A stretch of DNA of 62,279 nt. Source: a virus. The stretch spans positions 1 through 62,279 of IMG/VR virus record IMGVR_UViG_3300032116_000190; one strand, 5' to 3'. A program made the translations under genes and the position numbers. The notes beneath the pieces were generated by a model. It saw nothing but the letters and a program-made list of their open reading frames with translations. It had not been told where the DNA came from and ran no database searches. This document shows, in pieces, positions 31,072 through 38,024 of this stretch (position 1 is the stretch's first letter; every line of letters starts with the position of its first letter).

Positions 31072-31156
31072 TGGTGCCCCGAGAGGGACTTGAACCCCCA
31101 CGCCCGAAGGCAAAAGATTTTGAGTCTTCCGCGTCTACCGATTCCACCATCGGGGC
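31072..31156 (-). tRNA. tRNA-Leu(CAA)
   Basis: Class II, loop CTCAAAA, encoded CCA. Confidence 0.92.
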
Positions 31157-31159
31157 AAT

Positions 31160-31292
31160 AAACTAGGCCCGGGATTGTTATACTGCATACGGGCGGCGCA
31201 GTATCGGTTCAGCAGTTTGGGTTCTATGTTAAGTGACCCTCATAGTGTGCCTTGAAATAACACTCCGGAATGTTATCTCTTCCGATTTCTGA
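31160..31292 (-). other. Structured spacer RNA
   Basis: Perfect hairpins ATACTGC/GCAGTAT and ATAACA/TGTTAT on the minus strand between two tRNA-Leu genes. No gene present. Confidence 0.45.
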
Positions 31293-31296
31293 AACT

Positions 31297-31381
31297 TGGT
31301 ACGGATGAAGGGACTCGAACCCCCACGATGTGAATCGCCAGGACCTAAACCTGGTGCGTCTACCAATTCCGCCACATCCGC
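31297..31381 (-). tRNA. tRNA-Leu(TAG)
   Basis: Class II, loop TTTAGGT, encoded CCA. Confidence 0.92.
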
Positions 31382-31394
31382 ATGTTAACTCTAT

Positions 31395-31922
31395 TTATAA
31401 CCACCACAATAGACTTTTAGGTAAATCTTGTGGTCTGATCGTATACCATATAGGCAACGTATATCTTAATCCGTTACTAACTTGTGTAACACCATGCTCA
31501 AGTTTATGACCATTATATGCTACAATCCTACCGGGTTTGGGCTGAACTTCAACTCGTTCCCCGTTACTCTTGTTAATAAACGTGTGTCCCCCATCAAAAT
31601 CATCATTAAGATAAAGAACGCTAGTGCAAAGCCCCCATTCACCTGCTTGCATATCAAAGTGAGCCATATGCTCATTCTGCCGGCACTCAATGTGGGCACG
31701 TTGAACCATTAGATTGTCAGGTACATGTTTCATTATAAGAGAAACTTTCTCTTTAATAAAATCATCTACTGGCTTACGTGTATAATGAGGTACAATCGCT
31801 TTGAAAGGATAGTTATATCCGTAATCTGTTCCTAACAGAGAACTTGAGTAATAGTCTATCAAGCTATTACAATCCTCAATGCTCAAAACATCATCAATGA
31901 TTGTTACTTCATCATCAAACAT
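31395..31922 (-). CDS. 2-oxoglutarate/Fe(II) oxygenase (175 aa)
   Basis: The metal site is HMAHFDMQ (HxD) with a distal His in LEHGVTQV and a 2OG-binding Arg in GLRYTLPIWY. FDGGHTFI and PKPGRIVAYNG are typical of prolyl-4-hydroxylase-like phage enzymes. The start is preceded by GTAAATACATT without a ribosome site. The substrate is unknown. Confidence 0.85.
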   Translation of the reverse strand: MFDDEVTIIDDVLSIEDCNSLIDYYSSSLLGTDYGYNYPFKAIVPHYTRKPVDDFIKEKVSLIMKHVPDNLMVQRAHIECRQNEHMAHFDMQAGEWGLCTSVLYLNDDFDGGHTFINKSNGERVEVQPKPGRIVAYNGHKLEHGVTQVSNGLRYTLPIWYTIRPQDLPKSLLWWL

Positions 31923-31926
31923 AATG

Positions 31927-31932
31927 TATTTA
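31927..31932 (-). promoter_or_regulatory. Late promoter abutting the oxygenase ATG
   Basis: TAAATA then CATT and ATG; same 13-mer as at 11925 and 24225. Confidence 0.6.
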
Positions 31933-31935
31933 CTC

Positions 31936-31993
31936 GCCGTGACTCGTATCTCAAATTAAGTCACTGGTAGTCTCTCTCAACTACTGCTACGGC
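31936..31993 (-). other. Structured spacer RNA (three-way-junction type)
   Basis: GCC/GGC closes over two perfect hairpins, GTAGT/ACTAC and GTGACT/AGTCAC, between tRNA-Phe and the oxygenase gene. Confidence 0.5.
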
Positions 31994-32069
31994 CTTCGGG
32001 TACACTCTCGCTCGGATTGAGAATAGAGCAAGGTCACATACGGCATACCGTACACACACGAGTAAAATC

Positions 32070-32145
32070 TGGTGCACGGAGACGGGCTCGAACCGCCGAC
32101 ACTCTGGGCTTCAACCAAATGCTCTACCAACTGAGCTACCCGTGC
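32070..32145 (-). tRNA. tRNA-Phe(GAA)
   Basis: Loop TTGAAGC, encoded CCA. It is the first gene after the third boxA leader. Confidence 0.9.
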
Positions 32146-32156
32146 AAAAATTATCA

Positions 32157-32212
32157 CAATGTCAAAGAGCATAGAGAGCGAAACTAACTAAGACTTTCCG
32201 ACGCTCTCTATG
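32157..32212 (-). promoter_or_regulatory. Perfect 11-bp hairpin plus boxA (third leader)
   Basis: CATAGAGAGCG pairs with CGCTCTCTATG (32202-32212 with 32170-32180), followed at once by TGCTCTTTGACATTG (32171-32157), which is nearly the E. coli rRNA boxA. Confidence 0.7.
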
Positions 32213-32217
32213 TTCTC

Positions 32218-32246
32218 TTTATAGCAGGTTCACTATGTTATGTCAA
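32218..32246 (-). promoter_or_regulatory. Promoter of the tRNA-Phe leader
   Basis: TTGACA, 17 bp, TATAAA. Confidence 0.85.
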
Positions 32247-32249
32247 CCT

Positions 32250-32876
32250 TTATTTTATACCTGGATCAACCAAACCTAACTGATCAAATGCCCAAGCTCT
32301 TTCATTACACCTATTACACCCATTGCATCTACCATCTATATTGTATACGCAACTATGTGTCAATAGAAAAAGCTGTTCAATATTCAACTTTGTTATCATA
32401 TCAACGACATGTGCCTTTGTCAAATCTTTAAGAGGATTTTTTACAAATTCCTTATCTACAGGAACATATGGAGTAGGAACACCATGCAGTGCATGTTCAG
32501 CTAATATCTTTATATGCCCCATATAAAGTATGTTGCTAGGTTCTTTTAGAACTACACTCATACCTTCTGCTACTTGAAGATTACTATCTGTACTAACTAT
32601 CGGTATGTAGTTGGTAGTTGTTCTGTCAGCTTGCAGCGTATCATGCACGTAGTCTATTACCAACTGTGCATGATTTTTAGAACCATCTTGTCGCTCTAAT
32701 GTGTATGGAGTAACAACGTATCTATCATCTTCTAGTGAAAGCTTTTTCACGAGATAATAGAGCAGTGCGCTATCTAGTCCACCGCTGACTAAAACTGCAA
32801 TTCTTCGTCTAAGTAAAGACAGTTGCAGTTTAAAAGCAGTGTTATCATACAGCAACAATTCTATTTTAGGAGTCAT
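32250..32876 (-). CDS. QueC-like PP-loop protein (208 aa)
   Basis: SGGLDS lies at residues 32-37 and a C-terminal zinc motif C-x8-C-x2-C-x2-C sits in HSCVYNIDGRCNGCNRCNER. Both are placed as in QueC, which makes 7-cyano-7-deazaguanine for queuosine or DNA modification. No queD, queE or folE is in the window. The ATG is preceded by TAAATAGATAC. Confidence 0.65.
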   Translation of the reverse strand: MTPKIELLLYDNTAFKLQLSLLRRRIAVLVSGGLDSALLYYLVKKLSLEDDRYVVTPYTLERQDGSKNHAQLVIDYVHDTLQADRTTTNYIPIVSTDSNLQVAEGMSVVLKEPSNILYMGHIKILAEHALHGVPTPYVPVDKEFVKNPLKDLTKAHVVDMITKLNIEQLFLLTHSCVYNIDGRCNGCNRCNERAWAFDQLGLVDPGIK

Positions 32877-32917
32877 GTATCTATTTACATTTAGAAACTG
32901 CTGCTGTCAGTATTATT

Positions 32918-32992
32918 TGGTAGCCCGAACGGGTTTCGATCCCGCTTCTTCTCCTTGAAAGGGAGGTATCCTAGCCACTAGACGACCGGGCC
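32918..32992 (-). tRNA. tRNA-Glu(TTC), copy 2
   Basis: Loop CTTTCAA. Acceptor and D arm are near-identical to tRNA-Glu(CTC) at 17035, and the T-loop is ATCGAAA (A54). Encoded CCA. Confidence 0.82.
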
Positions 32993-32998
32993 ATGTAT

Positions 32999-33074
32999 TG
33001 GTGGAGCCTAAGGGAATCGAACCCTTGACCTTTTGTCTGCCAGACAAACGCTCTCCCAACTGAGCTAAGGCCCC
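32999..33074 (-). tRNA. tRNA-Ala(GGC)
   Basis: Loop CTGGCAG, G3-U70 wobble present, encoded CCA. Confidence 0.9.
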
Positions 33075-33130
33075 GAATATTTTTACCTGTACGTTTCTGC
33101 TACGTTAAATATCATATAACGGAGAAACGA

Positions 33131-33868
33131 ATGAAAATTGCAGTAGTAAGCACCGGCAGAAGTAGATGCACTTTAGTAGCACTTTATCTGCATGAACTTC
33201 ACCGCGAAACAGAATATTGCAGAGAGTATTATACAGAATTAAATTGGGAAGGCAAATCTGATTTAGTAAGCCTTACCGAAGAACTTATGCAAAAAGAGAA
33301 TTTTGTCATTAAGATAATGTCATGCAATCTTTATGAAGGGTATGACCCATCGGTTTTTAGATTTGAAGAATATGACGAACTTCATCTAATTGAGCGCCAC
33401 GACTTTTTTGAACAAGCATGTAGTTGGCACATAGCGCGCCGAACTAATTTATATCATTTACGAAATGATATAGAAAATAGTGGTGCCAAAGAGTATGATG
33501 GCGTAAGAAAGCTAAGAAGCAAAGTGACCTTAGGCAATATCAAAGAAGGTGCAGAATATGTTGATACATATATTAAGTTTAAGCGTTACATAATAGAGAA
33601 CAATTTAAAATTTACATTGCACACATATGAAAGTGCTAAGGAATTTGATAAGAAGCAAAGCGTTACTGAGGATAGCAATCTTAACTACAATGAACTCATA
33701 ACCAACTATCACTTAAAGGATGAGGTTAATGCATTGTTCAATGAATGCTTTTCATATGAAAACTTAACCAGCGATTTAGTAACATTTAAACGAAAAGTCA
33801 GTGAAGTGAAAGGACTTCGTTCTCTACAAAGCTTTGCAAACAAAATGACTAAAGTTTGGAATGAGTGA
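33131..33868 (+). CDS. Sulfotransferase-like phage protein (245 aa)
   Basis: VVSTGRSRCTLVALYLHEL resembles the PAPS-binding loop of phage sulfotransferase-like proteins, and LHLIERHDFFEQACSW the second conserved block. The C-terminal part is helical. TAAATA and GGAGAAACG lie upstream. Rightward inside a leftward array, it looks like an inserted late gene. The substrate is unknown. Confidence 0.55.
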   Translation: MKIAVVSTGRSRCTLVALYLHELHRETEYCREYYTELNWEGKSDLVSLTEELMQKENFVIKIMSCNLYEGYDPSVFRFEEYDELHLIERHDFFEQACSWHIARRTNLYHLRNDIENSGAKEYDGVRKLRSKVTLGNIKEGAEYVDTYIKFKRYIIENNLKFTLHTYESAKEFDKKQSVTEDSNLNYNELITNYHLKDEVNALFNECFSYENLTSDLVTFKRKVSEVKGLRSLQSFANKMTKVWNE

Positions 33869-33942
33869 GGGTTCCCAATCAATCATCGCATAAGCGGCTT
33901 TTTTACAGCTATACCCACAACGCTCTAACCTCTTAAACTCTC

Positions 33943-33988
33943 GGGGGAGTTGCACTGTCCCCCTTCCTCCACAAAGCTATTGTGCAAC
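33943..33988 (-). other. Candidate H-type pseudoknot
   Basis: GTTGCAC pairs with GTGCAAC, while GGGGGA inside the loop can pair with TCCCCC immediately after, the topology of an H-type pseudoknot. It lies downstream of tRNA-Pro(CGG). Confidence 0.4.
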
Positions 33989-34014
33989 GCTTCATAGAGA
34001 GTACCTCTTTAACC

Positions 34015-34090
34015 TGGTCGGGAAGACAGGGATTGAACCTGCGACCTCGGCGTCCCGAACGCCGCGCTCTCCCACCTGAGCTACTTCCCG
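34015..34090 (-). tRNA. tRNA-Pro(CGG)
   Basis: Loop TTCGGGA, C1-G72, encoded CCA. Its 5' end overlaps the stop of the 48-aa gene. Confidence 0.92.
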
Positions 34091-34227
34091 TTGTTATTCT
34101 TTAATCTATCAAATGCACGTTTCATCCGTGCTTTAGTTTCTTCTGCTTCTTTACCTTTGAGAACCTTTACGCCCTCAAACACACGGTTACTCGTGTAGTT
34201 GCTAAAGTCGGGTAAATCAGACTTCAT
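34081..34227 (-). CDS. Small basic protein (48 aa)
   Basis: MKSDLPDFSNYTSNRVFEG and a Lys/Arg-rich helix. AAAGGAAAT precedes the ATG. The TAG stop lies within the tRNA-Pro(CGG) gene. Function unknown. Confidence 0.6.
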   Translation of the reverse strand: MKSDLPDFSNYTSNRVFEGVKVLKGKEAEETKARMKRAFDRLKNNNGK

Positions 34228-34243
34228 AATGATTTCCTTTAAG

Positions 34244-34320
34244 TGGTCGGGGTAGCCGGATTTGAACCGACGACCACTTGTCCCCCAGACAAGTGCGCTA
34301 CCAGGCTGCGCTATACCCCG
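34244..34320 (-). tRNA. tRNA-Pro(GGG)
   Basis: Loop CTGGGGG, C1-G72, encoded CCA. Confidence 0.92.
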
Positions 34321-34404
34321 TTGAAATGGCCGCCCGCATTATGTTTCATGCTACTAGAACCATATAAACAGTATGTCATAGCAGCGCAGGCGATAAGTTA
34401 AAAA

Positions 34405-34500
34405 TGCAGTTTAGGCGGGCGGGATTCGAACCCGCAAGGGCCAGTTGCGAAACCGGCGTGTCTATCCACTTCCACCACCGTAACGTTCGTCTAAACTGCA
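34405..34500 (-). tRNA. tRNA-like element with extended acceptor helix
   Basis: A tRNA body (Leu-like D arm, normal T arm) has an eight-base anticodon loop TTTCGCAA between GCCGG and CTGGC. The normal acceptor is mostly mispaired; instead a perfect 10-bp inverted repeat (TGCAGTTTAG/CTAAACTGCA) clamps the element. No CCA is encoded at the usual place. Confidence 0.5.
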
Positions 34501-34506
34501 TAATAT

Positions 34507-34596
34507 TGGCGGAGTCGGTGGGATTTGAACCCACGGTACCCTTGCAGGTACAACACCTTTCCAGGGTGTCACAATCGGCCGCTCTGTCACGACTCC
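34507..34596 (-). tRNA. tRNA-Ser(GGA)
   Basis: Class II, loop CTGGAAA, encoded CCA. Confidence 0.92.
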
Positions 34597-34607
34597 AACT
34601 GTTTAGC

Positions 34608-35168
34608 TTAGTATGGATAAATCCATTTTTTATTCTTGAGTTTTGCTTGAATGTTAGGATGCTCTACTACCATCTTAATAGATGATTTTTGCCAAGAGGG
34701 TAATTTACTCTTAGGGTCCTTCAGTTTCTTAGCAGAATTAATAAACTTATGTGATAGATTCCATAAGTTATTTCCGCCGCCTTTACCATGTAAGAAGCCA
34801 AACAATTTTACATACCCATGAAGAACAACGTGACAATCGTGACACAACTGCACTAAATCCTCATACCTTTCGTTGCCGTAGTATCGCTTATAGGTGTGAT
34901 GATGTAGTTGTAGAGCGGAATCTACGCAGTGACAAAGTTCGCATTTAGCAGTTTTATTATTTTTAAAATAAATTGACCACCACCATTTCTTCTTAGCTAC
35001 CCATTCGGTACTTTTTAAATATGCAAATCGTTTGGGGGTATCAAGAAGAATAGTAATATCAGTGTCGTTTTTTGTTCGCCATACCTTAGATGATAGAATC
35101 CTAGGGCGATTGGCGCCTTTCTTTTCGCTGATTAGGGCTTCTCTTAGTTTTTTTAGCTTATCTGACAT
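34608..35168 (-). CDS. HNH endonuclease (186 aa)
   Basis: The core is CELCHC, LQLHHHTYKRYYGNERYEDLVQLCHDCH, a zinc-bound HNH. The ends are basic. TAAATAGATGA precedes the ATG. A homing-nuclease role is likely given the tRNA-array location. Confidence 0.8.
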   Translation of the reverse strand: MSDKLKKLREALISEKKGANRPRILSSKVWRTKNDTDITILLDTPKRFAYLKSTEWVAKKKWWWSIYFKNNKTAKCELCHCVDSALQLHHHTYKRYYGNERYEDLVQLCHDCHVVLHGYVKLFGFLHGKGGGNNLWNLSHKFINSAKKLKDPKSKLPSWQKSSIKMVVEHPNIQAKLKNKKWIYPY

Positions 35169-35185
35169 TCATCTATTTACATTGA

Positions 35186-35315
35186 TATGGCGCGCCCGCT
35201 ATTTTTCTATACTGGGGCTACTTTCGGAAGGTAGTCCATACATACGGGCGCATAAGAAGGGGGCAGCGGTAACGTTTGTTCGTCACTATTGTAGTGGGTA
35301 TCACTCGCCGCCATA
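35186..35315 (-). ncRNA. Structured untranslated element (130 nt)
   Basis: A closing stem TATGGCG/CGCCATA encloses an inner hairpin CTACCTT-CCG-AAAGTAG and GC-rich strands. It lies between two leftward genes and could be a 3' UTR structure or a small RNA. Confidence 0.4.
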
Positions 35316-35317
35316 AG

Positions 35318-35509
35318 TTAAATTCCGAGAAACTGCATTACTAGCTTGAAGGGCCAGACATGTTCCCAGAGAAAGTGTTCTAGTGGATAGCTGATAGTTA
35401 CGCCAATCCAAAATCTATAATCAGTAATCAAATTTGAACACGAATTCATACAACGAACTAACAGTCCAGTCTTCTTATCTTCGTGATAATGAGGTTCTTG
35501 CAATGGCAT
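35318..35509 (-). CDS. Small hypothetical protein (63 aa)
   Basis: MPLQEPHYHEDKKTG, then a moderately hydrophobic aromatic stretch. AAGGATAATTT precedes the ATG. Function unknown. Confidence 0.55.
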   Translation of the reverse strand: MPLQEPHYHEDKKTGLLVRCMNSCSNLITDYRFWIGVTISYPLEHFLWEHVWPFKLVMQFLGI

Positions 35510-35525
35510 AAATTATCCTTAAAAA

Positions 35526-35600
35526 TGGTACACCCTATCTGGTTTGAACAGATGACCTTCGCTGAGTCAAAGCGATGCTCTACCGCTGAGCTAAGGGTGC
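35526..35600 (-). tRNA. tRNA-Val(GAC)
   Basis: Loop TTGACTC, encoded CCA. Confidence 0.9.
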
Positions 35601-35607
35601 ATGAAAC

Positions 35608-35683
35608 TGGGGTGAAGGAGGAGGATCGAACTCCCGACATGCGGTACCACAAACCGCCGCTCTACCACTGAGCTACCGACACC
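35608..35683 (-). tRNA. tRNA-His(GTG)
   Basis: Loop TTGTGGT. G-1 pairs with C73, the histidine identity pair; CCA encoded. The acceptor has two adjacent mismatches (U4xU69, C5xU68). Confidence 0.82.
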
Positions 35684-35688
35684 ATAAT

Positions 35689-35762
35689 TGGCATACCCTG
35701 TAGGAGTCGAACCCACGCTGCCTGGGTTGGAACCAGGAGTGCTACCGTAACACTTAGGGCAT
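35689..35762 (-). tRNA. tRNA-Trp(CCA), copy 2
   Basis: Loop TTCCAAC, G73, encoded CCA. Position 8 is A instead of the invariant U. Confidence 0.75.
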
Positions 35763-35847
35763 ATGAATGGCTGTAACGCAAGTATGGGCCATTGACGAAC
35801 AATGAAGCATTGGTTACAATTTAAACGGGACACGTACCATAAGAAAC

Positions 35848-35922
35848 TGGCTGACTAAGTAGGACTCGAACCTACATAACCTTCGTTAACAGCGAAGTGC
35901 ATTACCATTATGCTATTAGCCA
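35848..35922 (-). tRNA. tRNA-Asn(GTT), copy 2
   Basis: Loop CTGTTAA, U1-A72, G73, encoded CCA. Confidence 0.9.
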
Positions 35923-35962
35923 ATGAAACTGAATGTGTCTTAGCCCCACCGCGCATGACACT

Positions 35963-35985
35963 GAATATGGCGCCGGTCCATATTC
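35963..35985 (-). other. Perfect 8-bp hairpin in a tRNA spacer
   Basis: GAATATGG/CCATATTC with a seven-base loop between tRNA-Arg(ACG) and tRNA-Asn. Confidence 0.55.
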
Positions 35986-35992
35986 CCCCAAC

Positions 35993-36069
35993 TGGTGCAA
36001 CCAAAAGGACTTGAACCTTTAACCTTCGGTTTCGTAGACCGATGCTCTATCCAGTTGAGCTATGGCTGC
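35993..36069 (-). tRNA. tRNA-Arg(ACG)
   Basis: Loop CTACGAA; A34 would need deamination to inosine. Encoded CCA. Confidence 0.92.
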
Positions 36070-36077
36070 GTGATATT

Positions 36078-36154
36078 TGGTGGTCCCTGAGGGATTCGAA
36101 CCCCCGACATTCTGTTTCGAAGACAGACGCTCTATCCAGCTGAACTAAGGAACC
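36078..36154 (-). tRNA. tRNA-Arg(TCG)
   Basis: Loop CTTCGAA, encoded CCA. Confidence 0.92.
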
Positions 36155-36164
36155 AAATAAGAAA

Positions 36165-36240
36165 TGGTGCTGTTGGAGAGGATTGAACTCTCGACCTCTT
36201 CATTACCAATGAAGTGCTACTACCACTGAGCTACAACAGC
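36165..36240 (-). tRNA. tRNA-Thr(GGT)
   Basis: Loop TTGGTAA, encoded CCA. Confidence 0.92.
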
Positions 36241-36247
36241 ATTAATT

Positions 36248-36323
36248 TGGATGCCCCGCCAGGGCTCGAACCTGGAACCTGCGGAATCAAAATCCGACGT
36301 GCTACCAATTGCACCACGGGGCA
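36248..36323 (-). tRNA. tRNA-Gln(TTG)
   Basis: Loop TTTTGAT, U1-A72 as in bacterial tRNA-Gln, encoded CCA. Confidence 0.92.
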
Positions 36324-36339
36324 GTGTTAACTTGTGCGT

Positions 36340-36368
36340 ATTATATATGCTTAACGAAGCACTGTCAA
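36340..36368 (-). promoter_or_regulatory. Perfect consensus promoter of tRNA-Gln(TTG)
   Basis: TTGACA, 17 bp, TATAAT; the transcript would begin about ten bases before the tRNA. Confidence 0.9.
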
Positions 36369-36374
36369 ATATTT

Positions 36375-36448
36375 TGGATGCCCTCCAAGGACTTGAACCT
36401 TGATTGACGGAGTCAGAGTCCGCTCTCTTACCATTAGAGGAAAGGGCA
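36375..36448 (-). tRNA. tRNA-Gln(CTG)
   Basis: Loop CTCTGAC, U1-A72, encoded CCA. First tRNA of the array in the direction of transcription. Confidence 0.9.
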
Positions 36449-36457
36449 ATGAAACAT

Positions 36458-36850
36458 CAATTACTAAAGAACACTTGAGGCACAGTCAGATTCGCAGTCT
36501 GGTGCGGTGTATTCTTCTCTCATGTTCTTAAATAATGTATGTGTATAACAAGATGTGTGGTCTTCACGGGCACCCCCACTGGGTGTCGGCACTGTTTTGT
36601 AAATCTTGATATAGGTTAGCCTTTTGTTGATAAGCGATCTATGTTGTCTGGCATTTCAGACTTGACCGCTTATAGAGGATCACTATGTCCTCTACTGAAA
36701 GTTTTTACTCTCTGCGTTCTCTCCGCAGATTTCATCCCTATCACCGCCCCTTCTTTTTTTATAGTGCTTTGCAGGCTCGTTCCGACTTGCACTGTAAAAG
36801 GAAAACCCCAAGAACTTTATCGTCCCCGGGGCCTAAATAAACTAGTTTAT
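36458..36850 (-). ncRNA. Structured RNA at the 5' end of the tRNA array
   Basis: No leftward gene is convincing. The minus strand forms many clean stems: TCTGCG/CGCAGA, TAGAGGA/TCCTCTA, ATAAGCG/CGCTTAT enclosing GTCTG/CAGAC, and AAGAACA/TGTTCTT enclosing CAGA/TCTG. The last stem ends in TGTTCTTTAGTAATTG, a boxA-like sequence, just before tRNA-Gln(CTG). It is a leader or independent ncRNA. Confidence 0.5.
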
Positions 36851-36861
36851 ACTATGTCTAC

Positions 36862-37002
36862 TTATCCACCGGGCACTTGTTCCAATGATGGGGTAAAGTC
36901 GCCGCGAATGCTTGTATTATACGCTGCCACGACCATACCCATAGGAGCTAATTGTCCCCAAAGTGTATGCTGTTTCAGCGATATGTTACAAGTGTTAGTC
37001 AT
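36862..37002 (-). CDS. Possible small protein (46 aa)
   Basis: MTNTCNISLKQHTLWGQLAPMGMVV, preceded by TAAATAACTTTACT. The opposite strand is also open (36856-37069), so this call is tentative. Confidence 0.35.
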   Translation of the reverse strand: MTNTCNISLKQHTLWGQLAPMGMVVAAYNTSIRGDFTPSLEQVPGG

Positions 37003-37097
37003 AGTAAAGTTATTTAGTCCTGGTTTAAATTATGCTCATTTAAAGGGTGTTTTTGGCGATTTCTGCTAAAACAACACTTCTCATCAACACAATCACT

Positions 37098-37126
37098 CTT
37101 ATATATCATTCAAAATCGTTTGTCAA
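37098..37126 (-). promoter_or_regulatory. Early sigma70-type promoter
   Basis: TTGACA, 17 bp, TATAAG with A/T tracts upstream; leads into the structured region at the array's 5' end. Confidence 0.8.
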
Positions 37127-37144
37127 GAAAAAAATCACCACATG

Positions 37145-37327
37145 TCAATTTTTATTTTCTTTTTCGCTTAGGTCACCGAACGATGCTGAATATAGGCACA
37201 CAAACACAAGAATGTATGCGAAGATAAACGAACCCCATGGGTTAATAGCATGGGGCCAAATGTTCAACCAGGCGCCGACCGCCATACCGAACAGAAAGCG
37301 AGTGCGATTAGAAATAGTCCTAGACAT
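37145..37327 (-). CDS. Small membrane protein (60 aa)
   Basis: Hydrophobic segments at about 11-25 and 30-48, charged tail. CGGAG precedes the ATG and a promoter lies upstream. Function unknown. Confidence 0.65.
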   Translation of the reverse strand: MSRTISNRTRFLFGMAVGAWLNIWPHAINPWGSFIFAYILVFVCLYSASFGDLSEKENKN

Positions 37328-37359
37328 TTGTTTGACTCCGTTTTCTCAGCGTATGATTT

Positions 37360-37388
37360 ACACTACACTAGTTTTGGATATATGTCAA
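37360..37388 (-). promoter_or_regulatory. Early promoter
   Basis: TTGACA, 17 bp, TAGTGT. Confidence 0.65.
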
Positions 37389-37426
37389 CCGATCATTGTG
37401 TGAAAAAAGACCAAAACAGAAAAAAA

Positions 37427-37434
37427 GATAAATA
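37427..37434 (+). promoter_or_regulatory. T4-type late promoter of the HNH gene
   Basis: GATAAATA, 62 bases before the ATG at 37497; the GIY-YIG gene at 4900 has the same arrangement. Confidence 0.5.
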
Positions 37435-37496
37435 AAGTTGCGGATCACGATGTTACGAGCATCCACCCGCTCTAACGCTACAGAGGAGCATCAGCT

Positions 37497-38024
37497 ATGT
37501 GTATTTATTGTGGTACAAAGAAGTACCGTAAAATATATGAAAATCATCACGGACCCATCCCAAGAGACGAGTACGGTAGAAAATATGATATCCACCACAT
37601 TGATGGAAATCATTCAAACAATGATCCTATGAATCTCAAAGCAGTCACAATCAATGAACACTATGATATTCACTATAGCCAAGGTGACTACGGTGCCTGC
37701 ATTTTAATCTCCCGTAAGATGAACTTTACATCCGAAGAGTTAGCCCATCTTGCAGGTCTCTCTGCTAAAAAGAGGGTGCAAGAGGGAACACATCCTTTTC
37801 TAGGAGGTGCGGTTCAACGAGAGGTAGCACAAAAACTGCTCAAGGCCGGTACTCATCCTTTTCTTGGCGGAACAATACAAAGAAACCTAGCTTATAGATT
37901 AGTTGCGGAAGGTACACATCCTTCTCAAAAAGTTTGGGAATGCCCCTACTGCGGTAAAGTAGGGAAGGGTAAAGGTAACTACACACGGCACCACGGTGAT
38001 AGCTGTAAGATGGCACAAATATGA
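37497..38024 (+). CDS. HNH homing endonuclease with repeated NUMOD-like motifs (175 aa)
   Basis: CIYCG, DIHHIDGNHSNNDPMNLKAV and a later Cys pair (CPYCGK) form the HNH and zinc sites. The motif GTHPFLGG recurs three times, with the third degenerate, as in DNA-recognition repeats of phage homing enzymes. The leader (CTAACGCT, then GAGGAGCATCAGCT) is shared with the broken GIY-YIG gene. Its end overlaps the next gene by four bases. Confidence 0.85.
   Translation: MCIYCGTKKYRKIYENHHGPIPRDEYGRKYDIHHIDGNHSNNDPMNLKAVTINEHYDIHYSQGDYGACILISRKMNFTSEELAHLAGLSAKKRVQEGTHPFLGGAVQREVAQKLLKAGTHPFLGGTIQRNLAYRLVAEGTHPSQKVWECPYCGKVGKGKGNYTRHHGDSCKMAQI

Noticed and set aside
36641-37069. A 142-codon + strand frame
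   Set aside because: It covers the stems of the array-head RNA, its composition is odd and no ribosome site is present. The last 71 codons after a TAAATA remain possible, so the opposite-strand call is given low confidence.
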